Assembly (NCBI RefSeq): GCF_024649945.1
Contig: NZ_JANKMS010000012.1
Coordinates: 1 to 64,000 of the forward strand
Direction of reading: 5' to 3'
DNA from: Flavobacterium panacis
Lineage (GTDB): Bacteria > Bacteroidota > Bacteroidia > Flavobacteriales > Flavobacteriaceae
Length of the DNA stretch: 64,000 nucleotides
Both the position numbers and the translations under genes were made by a program. The notes beneath the pieces were generated by a model. It did no database searches, was not told the DNA's origin, and saw nothing but the letters and a program-made list of their open reading frames with translations. Below are positions 24,391-33,380 of the stretch, piece by piece (the first letter of the stretch is position 1; every line of letters starts with the position of its first letter).

Positions 24391-25488
24391 ATGATAAAAA
24401 GAATTAAAATCGAAAATTTCCAAGTAGGCTTGGTGTTCGAAAATAGAAAATTAATTAAAGTAATCGAAGAAGGATTACACTGGATTTTTGGAAACAAAGA
24501 AGTTATGATTTACGATCTAAACGGATCTTTTCAGGCTCCTTTTGAGTTGGATATTTTATTGCAAAATGAAGTATTAGCTTCTCTTTTGGAAGTTGTTGAA
24601 GTTGCTGATAACGAAATTGTATTGCAATTCGTAAAAGGAAACTTCAAAGAAATCTTGGTGCCAGGAAAGTATGCTTTTTGGAAAGGAGTTGTAAAAAACG
24701 AATTCATTAAAGCAGATTTATCTAAGATTGAAATCACAGAGAACATTCCAATAAACTTATTGGAAAATGTTAAGATGAGATACTTCACAAGAAAATTCAT
24801 TGTGGCAAGCAACGATAAAGCATTGTTGTTTGTGAATGGAACTTTTGTGAAGGAATTGAAATCTGGAACACATTATTTCTGGAATAACGCCATTACAATC
24901 GAAGTGAAAACTGTCGATACGAGACAACAACAATTGGAGATTTCTGGCCAAGAATTGTTGACTAAAGATAAAGCAGGATTGAGAATCAACTTTTTTGTGA
25001 GATACCAAGTGGTTGATATCATGAAAGCTTTGATTGAAAATAAAGATTTTGAAAAACAATTGTATGTCGCAATGCAATTGGCTTTAAGAGCCTTTGTTGG
25101 AGGCTTGACTTTAGATGAATTGTTAACTAAAAAAGATGCTATTGCCGAGGCTATTTTGGAAGAAGCAAAAACTAAAATCAAAGATTTAGGTTTAGAAATT
25201 TCTGATGCTGGAATAAGAGATGTAATTCTTCCAGGAGATATGAAAGAAATCATGAATCAGGTTTTGGTTGCTGAGAAAAAAGCACAGGCCAACAGCATTA
25301 TGAGAAGAGAAGAAACTGCAGCAACAAGAAGTTTGCTTAACACAGCAAAGCTGATGGAAGAAAATGAAATGTTGTGGAAGTTGAAAGAGATGGAGTACGT
25401 TGAAAAAATCGCGGATAAAATTGGTGAAATCACCATTTCTGGCGGAGGAAACGTAATTGGTCAATTAAAAGAAATCTTCGTAAAATAA
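24391..25488 (+). CDS. slipin-type SPFH domain protein
   Basis: A 365-residue protein of the SPFH/band-7 superfamily, slipin type. Recognisable blocks are GLVFENRKLIKVIEEGLHW near residue 11, a second similar block near residue 140, VDTRQQQLEISGQELLTKD near residue 170 and the helical DLGLEISDAGIRDVILPGDM and QVLVAEKKAQANSIMRREET near residues 265-305, which drive oligomerisation. Unlike membrane slipins it has no N-terminal hydrophobic anchor, so it is probably cytosolic. Slipins recur near RtcB or other RNA-ligase operons in bacteria, which fits the RNA ligase upstream. The 760-bp gap before it holds the tRNA-like string; no promoter consensus was found. Confidence 0.82.
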   Translation: MIKRIKIENFQVGLVFENRKLIKVIEEGLHWIFGNKEVMIYDLNGSFQAPFELDILLQNEVLASLLEVVEVADNEIVLQFVKGNFKEILVPGKYAFWKGVVKNEFIKADLSKIEITENIPINLLENVKMRYFTRKFIVASNDKALLFVNGTFVKELKSGTHYFWNNAITIEVKTVDTRQQQLEISGQELLTKDKAGLRINFFVRYQVVDIMKALIENKDFEKQLYVAMQLALRAFVGGLTLDELLTKKDAIAEAILEEAKTKIKDLGLEISDAGIRDVILPGDMKEIMNQVLVAEKKAQANSIMRREETAATRSLLNTAKLMEENEMLWKLKEMEYVEKIADKIGEITISGGGNVIGQLKEIFVK

Positions 25489-25543
25489 AAGAACTATTAA
25501 CAGTAAATGTTGATCGTTTAAGTTTAATAATAAAAATTTAAGG

Positions 25544-25702
25544 ATGAATCAAGAAATAGGATTTGGATCGGCCTGTAAAGGTAAGATAGATACAGTGGAG
25601 TTTAGTGAATCTTCGTTTGCCTCGAGTATAGAAGCAGATTTAGGATGCACTAGCCTATGGAATGAGAAGGTGAATTTTTGGGATATTATATATATCATGT
25701 AG
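25544..25702 (+). CDS. small ORF of 52 codons, doubtful
   Basis: The ATG at 25544 lies 55 bp after the slipin stop and opens 52 codons: the peptide starts MNQEIGFGSACKGKIDTVEF and includes SIEADLGC before an aromatic tail. It fills most of the 323-bp gap before the next gene. The D-L-G-C word echoes the small ORF at 21604. No promoter or terminator was recognised, and no known family matches. Codon use looks ordinary. It could be spurious. Confidence 0.35.
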   Translation: MNQEIGFGSACKGKIDTVEFSESSFASSIEADLGCTSLWNEKVNFWDIIYIM

Positions 25703-25811
25703 AGATATTTCTCTGGTAAAGCAAGCGTGCTTTTGAACTTTTGTGATATTAGATTTCCCAGAAAAGCCTTCGATTTCCTGAGATTCCCAAGAATTGCAAA
25801 AGAAAAATATC

Positions 25812-26315
25812 ATGCAAAACAATACACTAGAAAAATATAAAAAAGCGATTAGAAATAAATACGAGACAGAAAAAGGCGGTCAATACTTTGATTATTTGTA
25901 CAAGCCTTCTCGTGGTAAACTTCGTGATTTGTGCTGGCTTATTTTCGAAAATAACCCCACTCAAGAGGATTTGAATGTCTTCAAGAATCTATTGGGACTA
26001 GATTTCGATCATACCAAAAAGAACAAGTTCAAGGAAAAGAAAGACAAATTCCGACCGATCGAAACGTTCTTAAAAGGAGAAACAGATCCATCAAATATTG
26101 ATGCTATAAACATGGCAGCTATTTTGGTTGATTTTGAGCCTAGACCTTTCAAAAAGTTTTACGAAACTTCTAAAAAAGAAGAAACAAAACCAGTTAAAAA
26201 ACTTGAGAAAGCTAAAGCTATTTTTGAAAAGAAAAGTGCTCTGAAAAAAGAAAAACCTGAAAAAAAGTCTAAGGAAAGAAGTTTCTTTCGAGATTTAAAA
26301 AGCATGTTCTTCTAA
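25812..26315 (+). CDS. hypothetical lysine-rich protein
   Basis: A 167-residue soluble protein. The first 110 residues look folded and helical (YLYKPSRGKLRDLCWLIFEN, DLNVFKNLLGLDFD); from about residue 120 the chain becomes a highly charged Lys/Glu tail ending SFFRDLKSMFF. The basic tail suggests RNA or membrane contact, by inference only. I do not recognise the family. The ATG at 25812 is preferred to a TTG at 25794. It follows the slipin gene in the same direction and precedes the exonuclease, so it probably belongs to the same functional neighbourhood. Confidence 0.65.
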   Translation: MQNNTLEKYKKAIRNKYETEKGGQYFDYLYKPSRGKLRDLCWLIFENNPTQEDLNVFKNLLGLDFDHTKKNKFKEKKDKFRPIETFLKGETDPSNIDAINMAAILVDFEPRPFKKFYETSKKEETKPVKKLEKAKAIFEKKSALKKEKPEKKSKERSFFRDLKSMFF

Positions 26316-26318
26316 GGA

Positions 26319-26450
26319 TTTTTGCCACAAAGGCGCTAAGTCGCAAAGTTTTTAGCCATAGATTAAGGGATTAAAAGGATTGTTAAAAAAATCTGCTCAA
26401 ATCTGTTTAATCTGCGTGAAACTTATCTTAGCGTGCCTTTGCGGTTAAAA
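26319..26450. repeat. mixed palindromic repeat
   Basis: TTTTTGCCACAAAGGCGCTAA at the left is followed by TTTAATCTGCGTGAAAC and TTAGCGTGCCTTTGCGG: one unit joining the GCCAC and CTGCG word families. It lies between the lysine-rich gene and the exonuclease gene. Confidence 0.6.
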
Positions 26451-26482
26451 GATTAAATACAATTATTTAAAAATTAGAAAAA

Positions 26483-27028
26483 ATGAAAACTACAGATAAA
26501 GTTATTATTATCGATTTAGAAGCCACATGTTGGCAAGGCGCGGTCCCGAGTGGCCAGCAAAATGAAATTATAGAAATCGGTTTGGCTGTACTGGATACAG
26601 AAACTGGAGCAATTTCTAAGAATAAAGGAATATTGGTAAAGCCAAAGCGCTCGAGCGTTAGTTTGTTTTGTACCGAATTGACTACGATTACTCAAGATTT
26701 ATTAGATAAAAACGGTGTTAGTTTTGAAGAAGCGATTAATCAGCTTATCGACGAGTATAATCCCGATTTGTATACTTGGGCAAGTTACGGTCAATACGAT
26801 CTCAATATGCTGAAAAAACAATGTAAATCGTTTGGCGTTTCGTATCCGATGGGAGAGGAGCATATCAACGTAAAAGAGTATTTTGCTGAAAAGTTTGGTT
26901 TGGTTAAACCAACGGGAATGAATGGCGCGCTTCATATGCTGAATATTCCATTAGAAGGAACACATCACCGCGGAATTGACGATGCCAAAAACATCGCTAA
27001 GATTTTGAATTGGTGTCTGAAAAATTAG
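26483..27028 (+). CDS. DEDDh 3'-5' exonuclease, ERI-1/KapD-like
   Basis: A 181-residue exonuclease of the DnaQ-like DEDDh superfamily. Motif Exo I is VIIIDLEATCW with D11 and E13; Exo II is ASYGQYDLNML near residue 110; Exo III is HHRGIDDAKNIAKIL near residue 160 with the catalytic His and Asp. The DLEATCW start is typical of the ERI-1/3'hExo/KapD subgroup, which trims structured RNA 3' ends. It is a single domain with no SAP domain. Position after the RNA ligase/slipin genes suggests it cleans RNA ends before ligation, but it has its own repeat-bounded leader and may be independent. Confidence 0.85.
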   Translation: MKTTDKVIIIDLEATCWQGAVPSGQQNEIIEIGLAVLDTETGAISKNKGILVKPKRSSVSLFCTELTTITQDLLDKNGVSFEEAINQLIDEYNPDLYTWASYGQYDLNMLKKQCKSFGVSYPMGEEHINVKEYFAEKFGLVKPTGMNGALHMLNIPLEGTHHRGIDDAKNIAKILNWCLKN

Positions 27029-27077
27029 AATTTAATTTGTTAATCACAGTTATCAAAAGGATAGCTGATAGCTGTAG

Positions 27078-27107
27078 AAAACTGTAAAACATTGTGTTTA
27101 CAGTTTT
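27078..27107. terminator. bidirectional terminator between convergent genes
   Basis: AAAACTGTAAA (27078-27088) pairs perfectly with TTTACAGTTTT (27097-27107). It serves the exonuclease gene and the convergent dioxygenase gene. Confidence 0.8.
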
Positions 27108-27128
27108 TCGTATTTTCTACAATTGCTA

Positions 27129-28043
27129 TTAAATCCATTCTCCTGCCGCATTATAATCATCTGGAAGATAAGTAAGATATTGTACCATTCTTGGGTTTTG
27201 TCCTTTGTTGGGTGTTGCGCAGTGCGGAAGTGTATTATGCCAGATTATAAAATCGCCTGCATCTCCTGTAATTGGTTTTGGTTGTAAAGTTTTTAAAGCT
27301 TTTTCTCGAGGATTTTCATTTGGTTCAAGTTGGTCGAGCCATTCATTAATTTGGTTATGAAAACCAGCCACACAATGGAAAGCACCATCATTTTCTCCGC
27401 ATTCAGTTAAATAAAGTAAACCTTGAAGACCGTAAGTAAGAGGTTTCTTTAAACTCATATCCCAATGTAGCGAACTTCCTAAAAAAATGAAATCATCTGT
27501 TTCTGGCGGATTGAAACTTACTTTGTCGATAGTTTTGTAGATTTTTGTGGTTTTATAAAGCTGTTCGTAAGCTTTTTTTATTCGTGGTGAAAAACGGTTG
27601 CGGTTTAGGGTTTCATGATCTGAAAAATTAAGCATCAGCCCTTTTTGCTCTTCGTGTCGGTTATACCAGCTTTCTTTTTTATTCGGATCCATTTTTAAGT
27701 ATTCCCAAATGGCTTTTTGTGTAGCTTCGCAATCTTCTTTAGAAATAGCATTTTTAACTACAACATAACCGTTCTGATTCCAAAATTCAAGATCTTCTTC
27801 AGATAATACATCTTCAATTAAATCTTCAATTTCTGGAGAAGTATTTCTTTTTCTGCCATTAATCCATGTTTTGAAAGTTTCAAAATCAGGTTTTTCAAAA
27901 TATAAAAAATACAAAGTATCTTCCATTCCAATACCTAATTGGTACAAAGTTTTAATTTCATTGTCCCAATTGGATAGGTCTGAATTTGCACTTTCGGGAT
28001 TTATAGTGCGTTTCCATAATTGTTCGAGAACTGTCCAAGGCAT
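27129..28043 (-). CDS. phytanoyl-CoA dioxygenase (PhyH) family protein
   Basis: A 304-residue Fe(II)/2-oxoglutarate-dependent oxygenase of the PhyH family. Seen in the sequence: the N-terminal FWNQNGYVVVKNAISKEDCE typical of PhyH, the iron-binding SSLHWDMS (H-x-D) near residue 190, the distal HNTLPHCATPN near residue 270 and a conserved Arg in NPRMVQYL that would hold 2-oxoglutarate. The first 85 residues form an extra helical region. The substrate is unknown. It is convergent with the exonuclease gene and does not obviously belong to the RNA cluster. Confidence 0.85.
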   Translation of the reverse strand: MPWTVLEQLWKRTINPESANSDLSNWDNEIKTLYQLGIGMEDTLYFLYFEKPDFETFKTWINGRKRNTSPEIEDLIEDVLSEEDLEFWNQNGYVVVKNAISKEDCEATQKAIWEYLKMDPNKKESWYNRHEEQKGLMLNFSDHETLNRNRFSPRIKKAYEQLYKTTKIYKTIDKVSFNPPETDDFIFLGSSLHWDMSLKKPLTYGLQGLLYLTECGENDGAFHCVAGFHNQINEWLDQLEPNENPREKALKTLQPKPITGDAGDFIIWHNTLPHCATPNKGQNPRMVQYLTYLPDDYNAAGEWI

Positions 28044-28129
28044 ACTTATCAGTTTTAATTGAAAGAAAACATAAAAATACGTGAATTATAGTTTGATTTT
28101 TAAAGTAAAAATACCCGTTTTTTGATACT

Positions 28130-28161
28130 AAAAAGGCCATCTCATGGAGATAGCCTTTTTT
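28130..28161 (-). terminator. terminator after the acyl-CoA ligase gene
   Basis: AAAAAGGC and GCCTTTTTT flank ATCT/AGAT with one mismatch, downstream of the minus-strand gene ending at 28187. It can act in both directions. Confidence 0.7.
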
Positions 28162-28186
28162 ACTTTGGTTATATTATTTTGATTTA

Positions 28187-29965
28187 TTAATTGTTGCCGT
28201 ATATTTTAGCATAAAGATCTTTATAAATCTCTTTAATAATTTTTCGTTTTAATTTCAATGTAGGAGTAAGCTGTCCGCCATCAATAGACCAAACATCGGG
28301 AGTTAACTCAAAGCGTTTAATTTGTTCCCAGTGTCCGAATTTTTTATTGATTTCTTCCACTTCATTGTCAATACGTTTAATCACATCTGGATTGGTGGCA
28401 ATTTCAGCAGTAGAATCTCCTAAACTAATTTTATGAATTTTAGCCCATTCTTTTACAAACTCAAAGTTTGGCTGAATAAAAGCGGCTGGCATTTTTTCTC
28501 CTTCTCCAATTACCATAATCTGTTCAATAAAACGAGATTGCTTCATGGCATTTTCAATCATTTGAGGCGCGATATATTTTCCTCCCGAAGTTTTAAACAT
28601 TTCTTTTTTACGGTCGGTGATTTTCAAGAAACCTTCGCTGTCAATTTCACCGATATCTCCTGTGTGAAAATAACCGTCTATAATTGCTTCAGCTGTTTTT
28701 TCAGGATCTTTATAGTAACCCAACATTACGTTTGGACCTTTCAATAAGATTTCACCGTCTTCAGCAATTTTAACTTCAAGATTACGAATCGGCTTTCCGA
28801 CAGTTCCAATTTTAAATCCTTTATTTCTTTGGTCATTAACGGCAATTACTGGCGAAGTTTCAGACAAACCGTAACCTTCCATAACCGGAATTTCTGCTGC
28901 AGCAAAAACTCTTGTCAAACGTGGCTGTAAAGCGGCACTTCCAGAAACCATCAAATCTAAATTCCCGCCCAAACCTTCTTTCCATTTACTGAAAATCAAT
29001 TTGCGGGCAATTTTTAATTGGAATTCATACCAGAATCCGTTTGCTCCGTAAGGTTCGTATTTTAAACCTAAATCAATAGCCCAGAAAAATAGTTTTTTCT
29101 TAATACCAGTTAATTCAGCTCCTTTAGCATAAATTTTATCATAAACTTTTTCTAAAAGTCTTGGTACTGCTGTAATTACAGTTGGTTTAACTTCTTTTAG
29201 GTTGTCACTGATTTTATCAATTGATTCTCCAAAATAAACCGAAACTCCATAAAATTGATAGATGTATAAAATCATTCTCTCAAAAATATGACAGATAGGC
29301 AAGAAGCTCAAAGCCGTACTTTTTCCTGGATCAAACGGGATTCTTGGTGCGCTGTCTAAAACGTTCGACACAATATTTTTGTGCGAAAGCATAACACCTT
29401 TTGGTTTTCCAGTTGTCCCTGAAGTATAAATGATTGTAGCCAAATCATCTGTTTGGATACTGTCTTTTCTGGCTTCAACTTCATTCTGATTGCTTTCGTC
29501 TGCACCTAAAGTCAGTAATTCTGACCAATGTTTGCAACCTGGAATTTCATTAAAAGAATAAACCTCTTTTAAAGTTGGCACATTAGCTTTAATAGCGTTT
29601 ACTTTTTGTAAAACTTCCTCATCAGAAACAAAACAGTAAATACTGCCGCTGTGGTTTAAAATATATTCGTAGTCTTCTTCAGCAATTGTTGGATAAATCG
29701 GAACATTCTGAGCACCTGTCTGCAAAATACCAATATCCATGATATTCCACTCCGTTCTATTGTTCGAAGTAATTAAGGCAATTTTATCATCTTTCTGAAC
29801 GCCCATTCGCAATAATGCTCTCGAAACAGCATTTGCTTTTGCAATATATTCCTGACTGGATGTTTTTTCCCAGGCTCCATTTTTTTTGGTTGCCAAAGCA
29901 ACTTCAAGGTTGTAAGTTTCTTGTTGATAATAAGGAAAATCAAAAAGGCGTGTGATTGAAACCAT
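28187..29965 (-). CDS. long-chain fatty-acid--CoA ligase
   Basis: A 592-residue AMP-forming acyl-CoA synthetase of the FadD15/FAA type. The P-loop is IIYTSGTTGKPKGVMLSHKN near residue 180; GYGLSETSP near residue 370 is the adenylate motif; YFHTGDIGEIDSEGFLKITD near residue 445 and RKKEMFKTSGGKYIAP near residue 465 complete the hinge and the A8 region. Length and order fit the family. It activates fatty acids for beta-oxidation or lipid synthesis in the cytoplasm or at the inner membrane. It is a single gene with a terminator behind it. Confidence 0.92.
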   Translation of the reverse strand: MVSITRLFDFPYYQQETYNLEVALATKKNGAWEKTSSQEYIAKANAVSRALLRMGVQKDDKIALITSNNRTEWNIMDIGILQTGAQNVPIYPTIAEEDYEYILNHSGSIYCFVSDEEVLQKVNAIKANVPTLKEVYSFNEIPGCKHWSELLTLGADESNQNEVEARKDSIQTDDLATIIYTSGTTGKPKGVMLSHKNIVSNVLDSAPRIPFDPGKSTALSFLPICHIFERMILYIYQFYGVSVYFGESIDKISDNLKEVKPTVITAVPRLLEKVYDKIYAKGAELTGIKKKLFFWAIDLGLKYEPYGANGFWYEFQLKIARKLIFSKWKEGLGGNLDLMVSGSAALQPRLTRVFAAAEIPVMEGYGLSETSPVIAVNDQRNKGFKIGTVGKPIRNLEVKIAEDGEILLKGPNVMLGYYKDPEKTAEAIIDGYFHTGDIGEIDSEGFLKITDRKKEMFKTSGGKYIAPQMIENAMKQSRFIEQIMVIGEGEKMPAAFIQPNFEFVKEWAKIHKISLGDSTAEIATNPDVIKRIDNEVEEINKKFGHWEQIKRFELTPDVWSIDGGQLTPTLKLKRKIIKEIYKDLYAKIYGNN

Positions 29966-30143
29966 GTTTAATATATTGAATTTTACTGCAAATTAAATAA
30001 AATTTGGGTATGATTTTTATATTTATAAAATTTAATCGGAAAATTTACGGGTACTTTTAAAATTCAACGAAAACGTTTTCTTTTTTTTAGAAAATGATAC
30101 TAAAATTGAATAAATATTTAATGAGATGACTGTTTTTTACAGC

Positions 30144-30578
30144 TTATTGAACATTATAATCAACATAATCTTTTACTCTTTCTCCCATCAAGAACATTTT
30201 TTTCTTGGCAAAATGAATAGAAAATTGAGAATAATACCATTCTTCGCTGTCATTTGGTCTGTACCAAAAGGTATAAGAAGCACTATTGAATCCTTCTTTA
30301 AAAACAGGAACACCTTCTTCCGAACATTCGATTCCCCAGTTGATTTTTTGTTTGCTTAAATCTTCTGCCTGAATAGAACCTGTTCCATCTGGATTTAACA
30401 CCGTAATAGGTTGTTTTTGATTTAATGGAGCATAAGTTCCTTGAACCGGATATCCGATAGTTGTTGTTATAAATCGGTCTCTGGAATTGTGGGTAATCTG
30501 ATCTACGTGAACTTGTGAATGTGAAGTTGCTGCAACAAAAAAGAAGCTGCAGATAAAAAGTAATTTTAAAAATTTCAT
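30144..30578 (-). CDS. secreted hypothetical protein
   Basis: A 144-residue protein with a clear Sec signal peptide (MKFLKLLFICSFFFVAATSHS) and probable cleavage after SQ near residue 22. The mature part of about 120 residues is rich in aromatic residues and strands (SASYTFWYRPNDSEEWYYSQ). I do not recognise the family. It is not closely linked to its neighbours. It is probably periplasmic or outer-membrane associated. Confidence 0.7.
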   Translation of the reverse strand: MKFLKLLFICSFFFVAATSHSQVHVDQITHNSRDRFITTTIGYPVQGTYAPLNQKQPITVLNPDGTGSIQAEDLSKQKINWGIECSEEGVPVFKEGFNSASYTFWYRPNDSEEWYYSQFSIHFAKKKMFLMGERVKDYVDYNVQ

Positions 30579-30724
30579 TCTATGTAGGTTTAAGTGTTTT
30601 TGGGCTGGAGAAAATCTATTGCTACATTTTTTCTCTGGCGAATATAATTCAATTTTTTAATAGAATTGACGCTTAAAAATACAAGAATGAAATTTTTACT
30701 ATTTGTTGTTTTTTGATTCCTTTT

Positions 30725-33136
30725 TTACTCTGTTGAAAATTGATTTTCGAGTAACTTTTCCTTAAAATCAGATTTAAATGTATAAGCAAAAGTAACCATC
30801 AAAGCACGTGTGTCAGATTTTGAGGTTCTGTTGTTTCTAAATAATAATGTATTGTTTTTGTAACCACTTTCTAAAGTATTAAACATATCAGTTACAACCA
30901 ATCCCAGACGTGCATTGCTTTTTCCTAATTTTTGCTGAAATCCTAAATCTACATTATAAATCGGAATCCTTTTTCCTTGAGCTGTTGCAACCGATGAATT
31001 GTAGTTTCCAATGATTTGAAGTTTTCCACCTTTCCAAGGAGTAAAATTATTGATTAATTTTCCATACCAGCTAAAAGCATTGGTTACTACATATTCTGCT
31101 TGATCTAGATTTCCAGCATTGATATGCTGTTGGAAAGCGGTTAAGCTGATATTGGCATCATAAAAGGAAAAAGGTTTTATGCTGAAAATAGTTTCAAGTC
31201 CGTAAGTAACCGTATTCCCTATATTTTGAGGTTGTAACAAAACAACTCCATTGTCCTGAAGTATAGAATATTGTCGAATGGTATTATTGGCATTTCTATA
31301 AAATGCATTTCCAGAAAACGAGTAAGTATCCCAGTCTTTGTTGTATGTCAATTCTACAATATGAATGATTTCAGGTTTCAAATAGGGATTTCCTCCATGC
31401 GGATTCAGGGCATCGGTAATATCAACAAACGGATTTAAATCGTCTAAATCTGGTCGGTTGATCCGTTTGCTGTAACCGAATTTTAAAAATTCATCTGATT
31501 TTAAATTGAGTTGAATATAAGCTGATGGAAAGAGTTTTAGGTAATTGTTTGAAAAACGATCACTTCCGTTCCCTGTTTTTCCGTTATTGGTAACCTGTTC
31601 CGCTCGAAGTCCCAAATTGTACTTCCATTTCTGATTGTCTTTAGAACCAGAATAAGAATTCAAAAGTCCATAAACCGCATTGATTTGTTCATTAAAATCA
31701 AAAATATTACTGGTTAGCGTATTAATGACATAATTGCCATTGATTAAATCAGCACTTTGAAAATCAGAATTAAAAAATCTAAAAGTTCCCTTGTATCCTG
31801 TTTCAATTATTGATTTTTCAGAAATAGGAAAGCTGTAGTTTAATATTGCATTAGAAATGTTTTCTTTTGAATAATTGTGAGTTCGCTGTAAAAATGGATC
31901 TCCAATTCCGTTTTCATTTTCATTATAATTTTGAGTATTGATATCTGTATTTTCTCTTCCAAAATTGTATGATGTCGTAAGACTGGCATTTAGACTTTTG
32001 CGGTCATCAGAAAATTTTCTATCATAATTGAAAGCCATTTCTGCCGCTTTTTCTTTTTGTATTTCTGAAGAAAATCGTTGATTTCCAGAGAAAAATTGAT
32101 TCGAATTATTGAAAATAGTTGTTTTTAAAGTTTCTTCATTGTCTTTGTTTTCAAGATTACCAAGTGCTTCAAATGAAAAAGTATTTCTCTCATTTGGCGA
32201 AAAATCAACATTGAACTTTAAGTTTTGTAAACCTTCTGTTCGTTGATCGCTTCGATCCTGATGAATATAATGTTCGTCTTCAATAAAATAATTCGTTCGG
32301 TCTCCTTTGATGCTTTTGGTTCTTCCTGCAAAACGATTGTCATAAGCAAGTCCGATATTCCATTTATCTGTTTTCTGATTTAAAAGAACCGAACTACTTA
32401 ATCGTCCTTTTGCACCAAAACCACCACCAAGAACCGCCGCTCCGTTTATTCCGTTTAAATTGTTTTTCTTGAGCTTAATATTGATAATACCACTTTCGGC
32501 ATTGGCATCGTATTTTGCAGTTGGACTCGTAATAATTTCGATACTTTCAATGCTACTGGCTGGAATCTGATCCATATTAGTAATGGCTGAGTTTTTCCCA
32601 TTAATTAAAATCATAGGTTTTTTTCCTCTTAAGGTAATCGCATCATCAGCATCAACGGCAACAGTTGGAATATTTTTCAGCATATCAATAGCTGTTCCTC
32701 CAGATTGTGAGATATTAGAAACAGCATTAAAAACGAAACCTTCATTGGTTTTCTGAATTTGTTTTTTCTGTGAAGTTACTACTACTGTATTCAACAAATT
32801 AGCATCTTCTTGTAATACAATATTTCCAATTGAAAGAGGAGTTCCTGTATATTTTACTTTTTGAGAGGATGTTTTAAAACCAATTAATCTAAGTTTTAAT
32901 ATGTAATCTGCAGGACTAATATTTTCGAGAATAAATTTTCCAGAAGAATCTGTAATAGCGTATGCAACTGTTTTGGTAGTATCTGTAATAGGTTTTAAAA
33001 CCACATCAACAAACTCGATTGGATTTTTTCCATCTGAAACAGTTCCGTTTATTGTATTTGTTTTTTGGCTAAAAGAAGATTGGTTTATTGCAAATAGTAA
33101 AATTGCAAGAACTAAATATTGTTTCCATTTTTTCAT
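30725..33136 (-). CDS. TonB-dependent-receptor-like outer membrane protein
   Basis: An 803-residue outer-membrane protein of the 'outer membrane beta-barrel family' related to TonB receptors. A signal peptide (MKKWKQYLVLAILLFAINQS) is followed by a CarboxypepD_reg-like domain (NTINGTVSDGKNPIEFVDVV, residues 28-110) and a plug domain (GTAIDMLKNIPTVAVDADDA near residue 150, then SIEIITSPTAKYDANAESGI). The rest is alternating strands of a 22-strand-type barrel ending in FAYTFKSDF. No SusD partner is next to it, so a polysaccharide locus is unlikely; peptide or metal uptake or a secretion role is possible. Confidence 0.85.
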   Translation of the reverse strand: MKKWKQYLVLAILLFAINQSSFSQKTNTINGTVSDGKNPIEFVDVVLKPITDTTKTVAYAITDSSGKFILENISPADYILKLRLIGFKTSSQKVKYTGTPLSIGNIVLQEDANLLNTVVVTSQKKQIQKTNEGFVFNAVSNISQSGGTAIDMLKNIPTVAVDADDAITLRGKKPMILINGKNSAITNMDQIPASSIESIEIITSPTAKYDANAESGIINIKLKKNNLNGINGAAVLGGGFGAKGRLSSSVLLNQKTDKWNIGLAYDNRFAGRTKSIKGDRTNYFIEDEHYIHQDRSDQRTEGLQNLKFNVDFSPNERNTFSFEALGNLENKDNEETLKTTIFNNSNQFFSGNQRFSSEIQKEKAAEMAFNYDRKFSDDRKSLNASLTTSYNFGRENTDINTQNYNENENGIGDPFLQRTHNYSKENISNAILNYSFPISEKSIIETGYKGTFRFFNSDFQSADLINGNYVINTLTSNIFDFNEQINAVYGLLNSYSGSKDNQKWKYNLGLRAEQVTNNGKTGNGSDRFSNNYLKLFPSAYIQLNLKSDEFLKFGYSKRINRPDLDDLNPFVDITDALNPHGGNPYLKPEIIHIVELTYNKDWDTYSFSGNAFYRNANNTIRQYSILQDNGVVLLQPQNIGNTVTYGLETIFSIKPFSFYDANISLTAFQQHINAGNLDQAEYVVTNAFSWYGKLINNFTPWKGGKLQIIGNYNSSVATAQGKRIPIYNVDLGFQQKLGKSNARLGLVVTDMFNTLESGYKNNTLLFRNNRTSKSDTRALMVTFAYTFKSDFKEKLLENQFSTE

Positions 33137-33247
33137 ATGACAAAGTTATTTATCGAATGAAATACAAGAGAATAAAGCGCCTTAAGATATTATTAAATTA
33201 GACTTAGGGCTTTTTAATGATTTACTTTAAATAAAATTAAGATGATA

Positions 33248-33326
33248 AAAAAAGGGATTTTTCCCCTTTTAAAAACGGGAATTTTCATGGAAGATTTCAA
33301 AAGTTCGAATCTTACTTTTATCCCGT
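33248..33326 (+). other. structured leader upstream of a small membrane protein gene
   Basis: Hairpin AAAAGGG/CCCCTTTT (33250-33270) is followed by a two-part stem: ACGGGA (33275-33280) with TCCCGT (33321-33326), enclosing AAGATT (33291-33296) with AATCTT (33308-33313). A G-rich stretch (33334-33360) follows up to the ATG at 33381. It may be a regulatory leader or a small RNA. Confidence 0.4.
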
Positions 33327-33380
33327 CAAAATGCGGAGGCCGAAAAGCAAAAGAGTAGGCGTTACATAAATTAAAATACT

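Noticed and set aside
20966..27028. RtcB/RtcA/Rsr RNA repair operon with Y RNA
   Set aside because: No RtcB, RtcA, RtcR or Ro60-like gene is present; the ligase is of the lysyl-AMP type, and the tRNA-like RNAs lack an obvious Y RNA stem.
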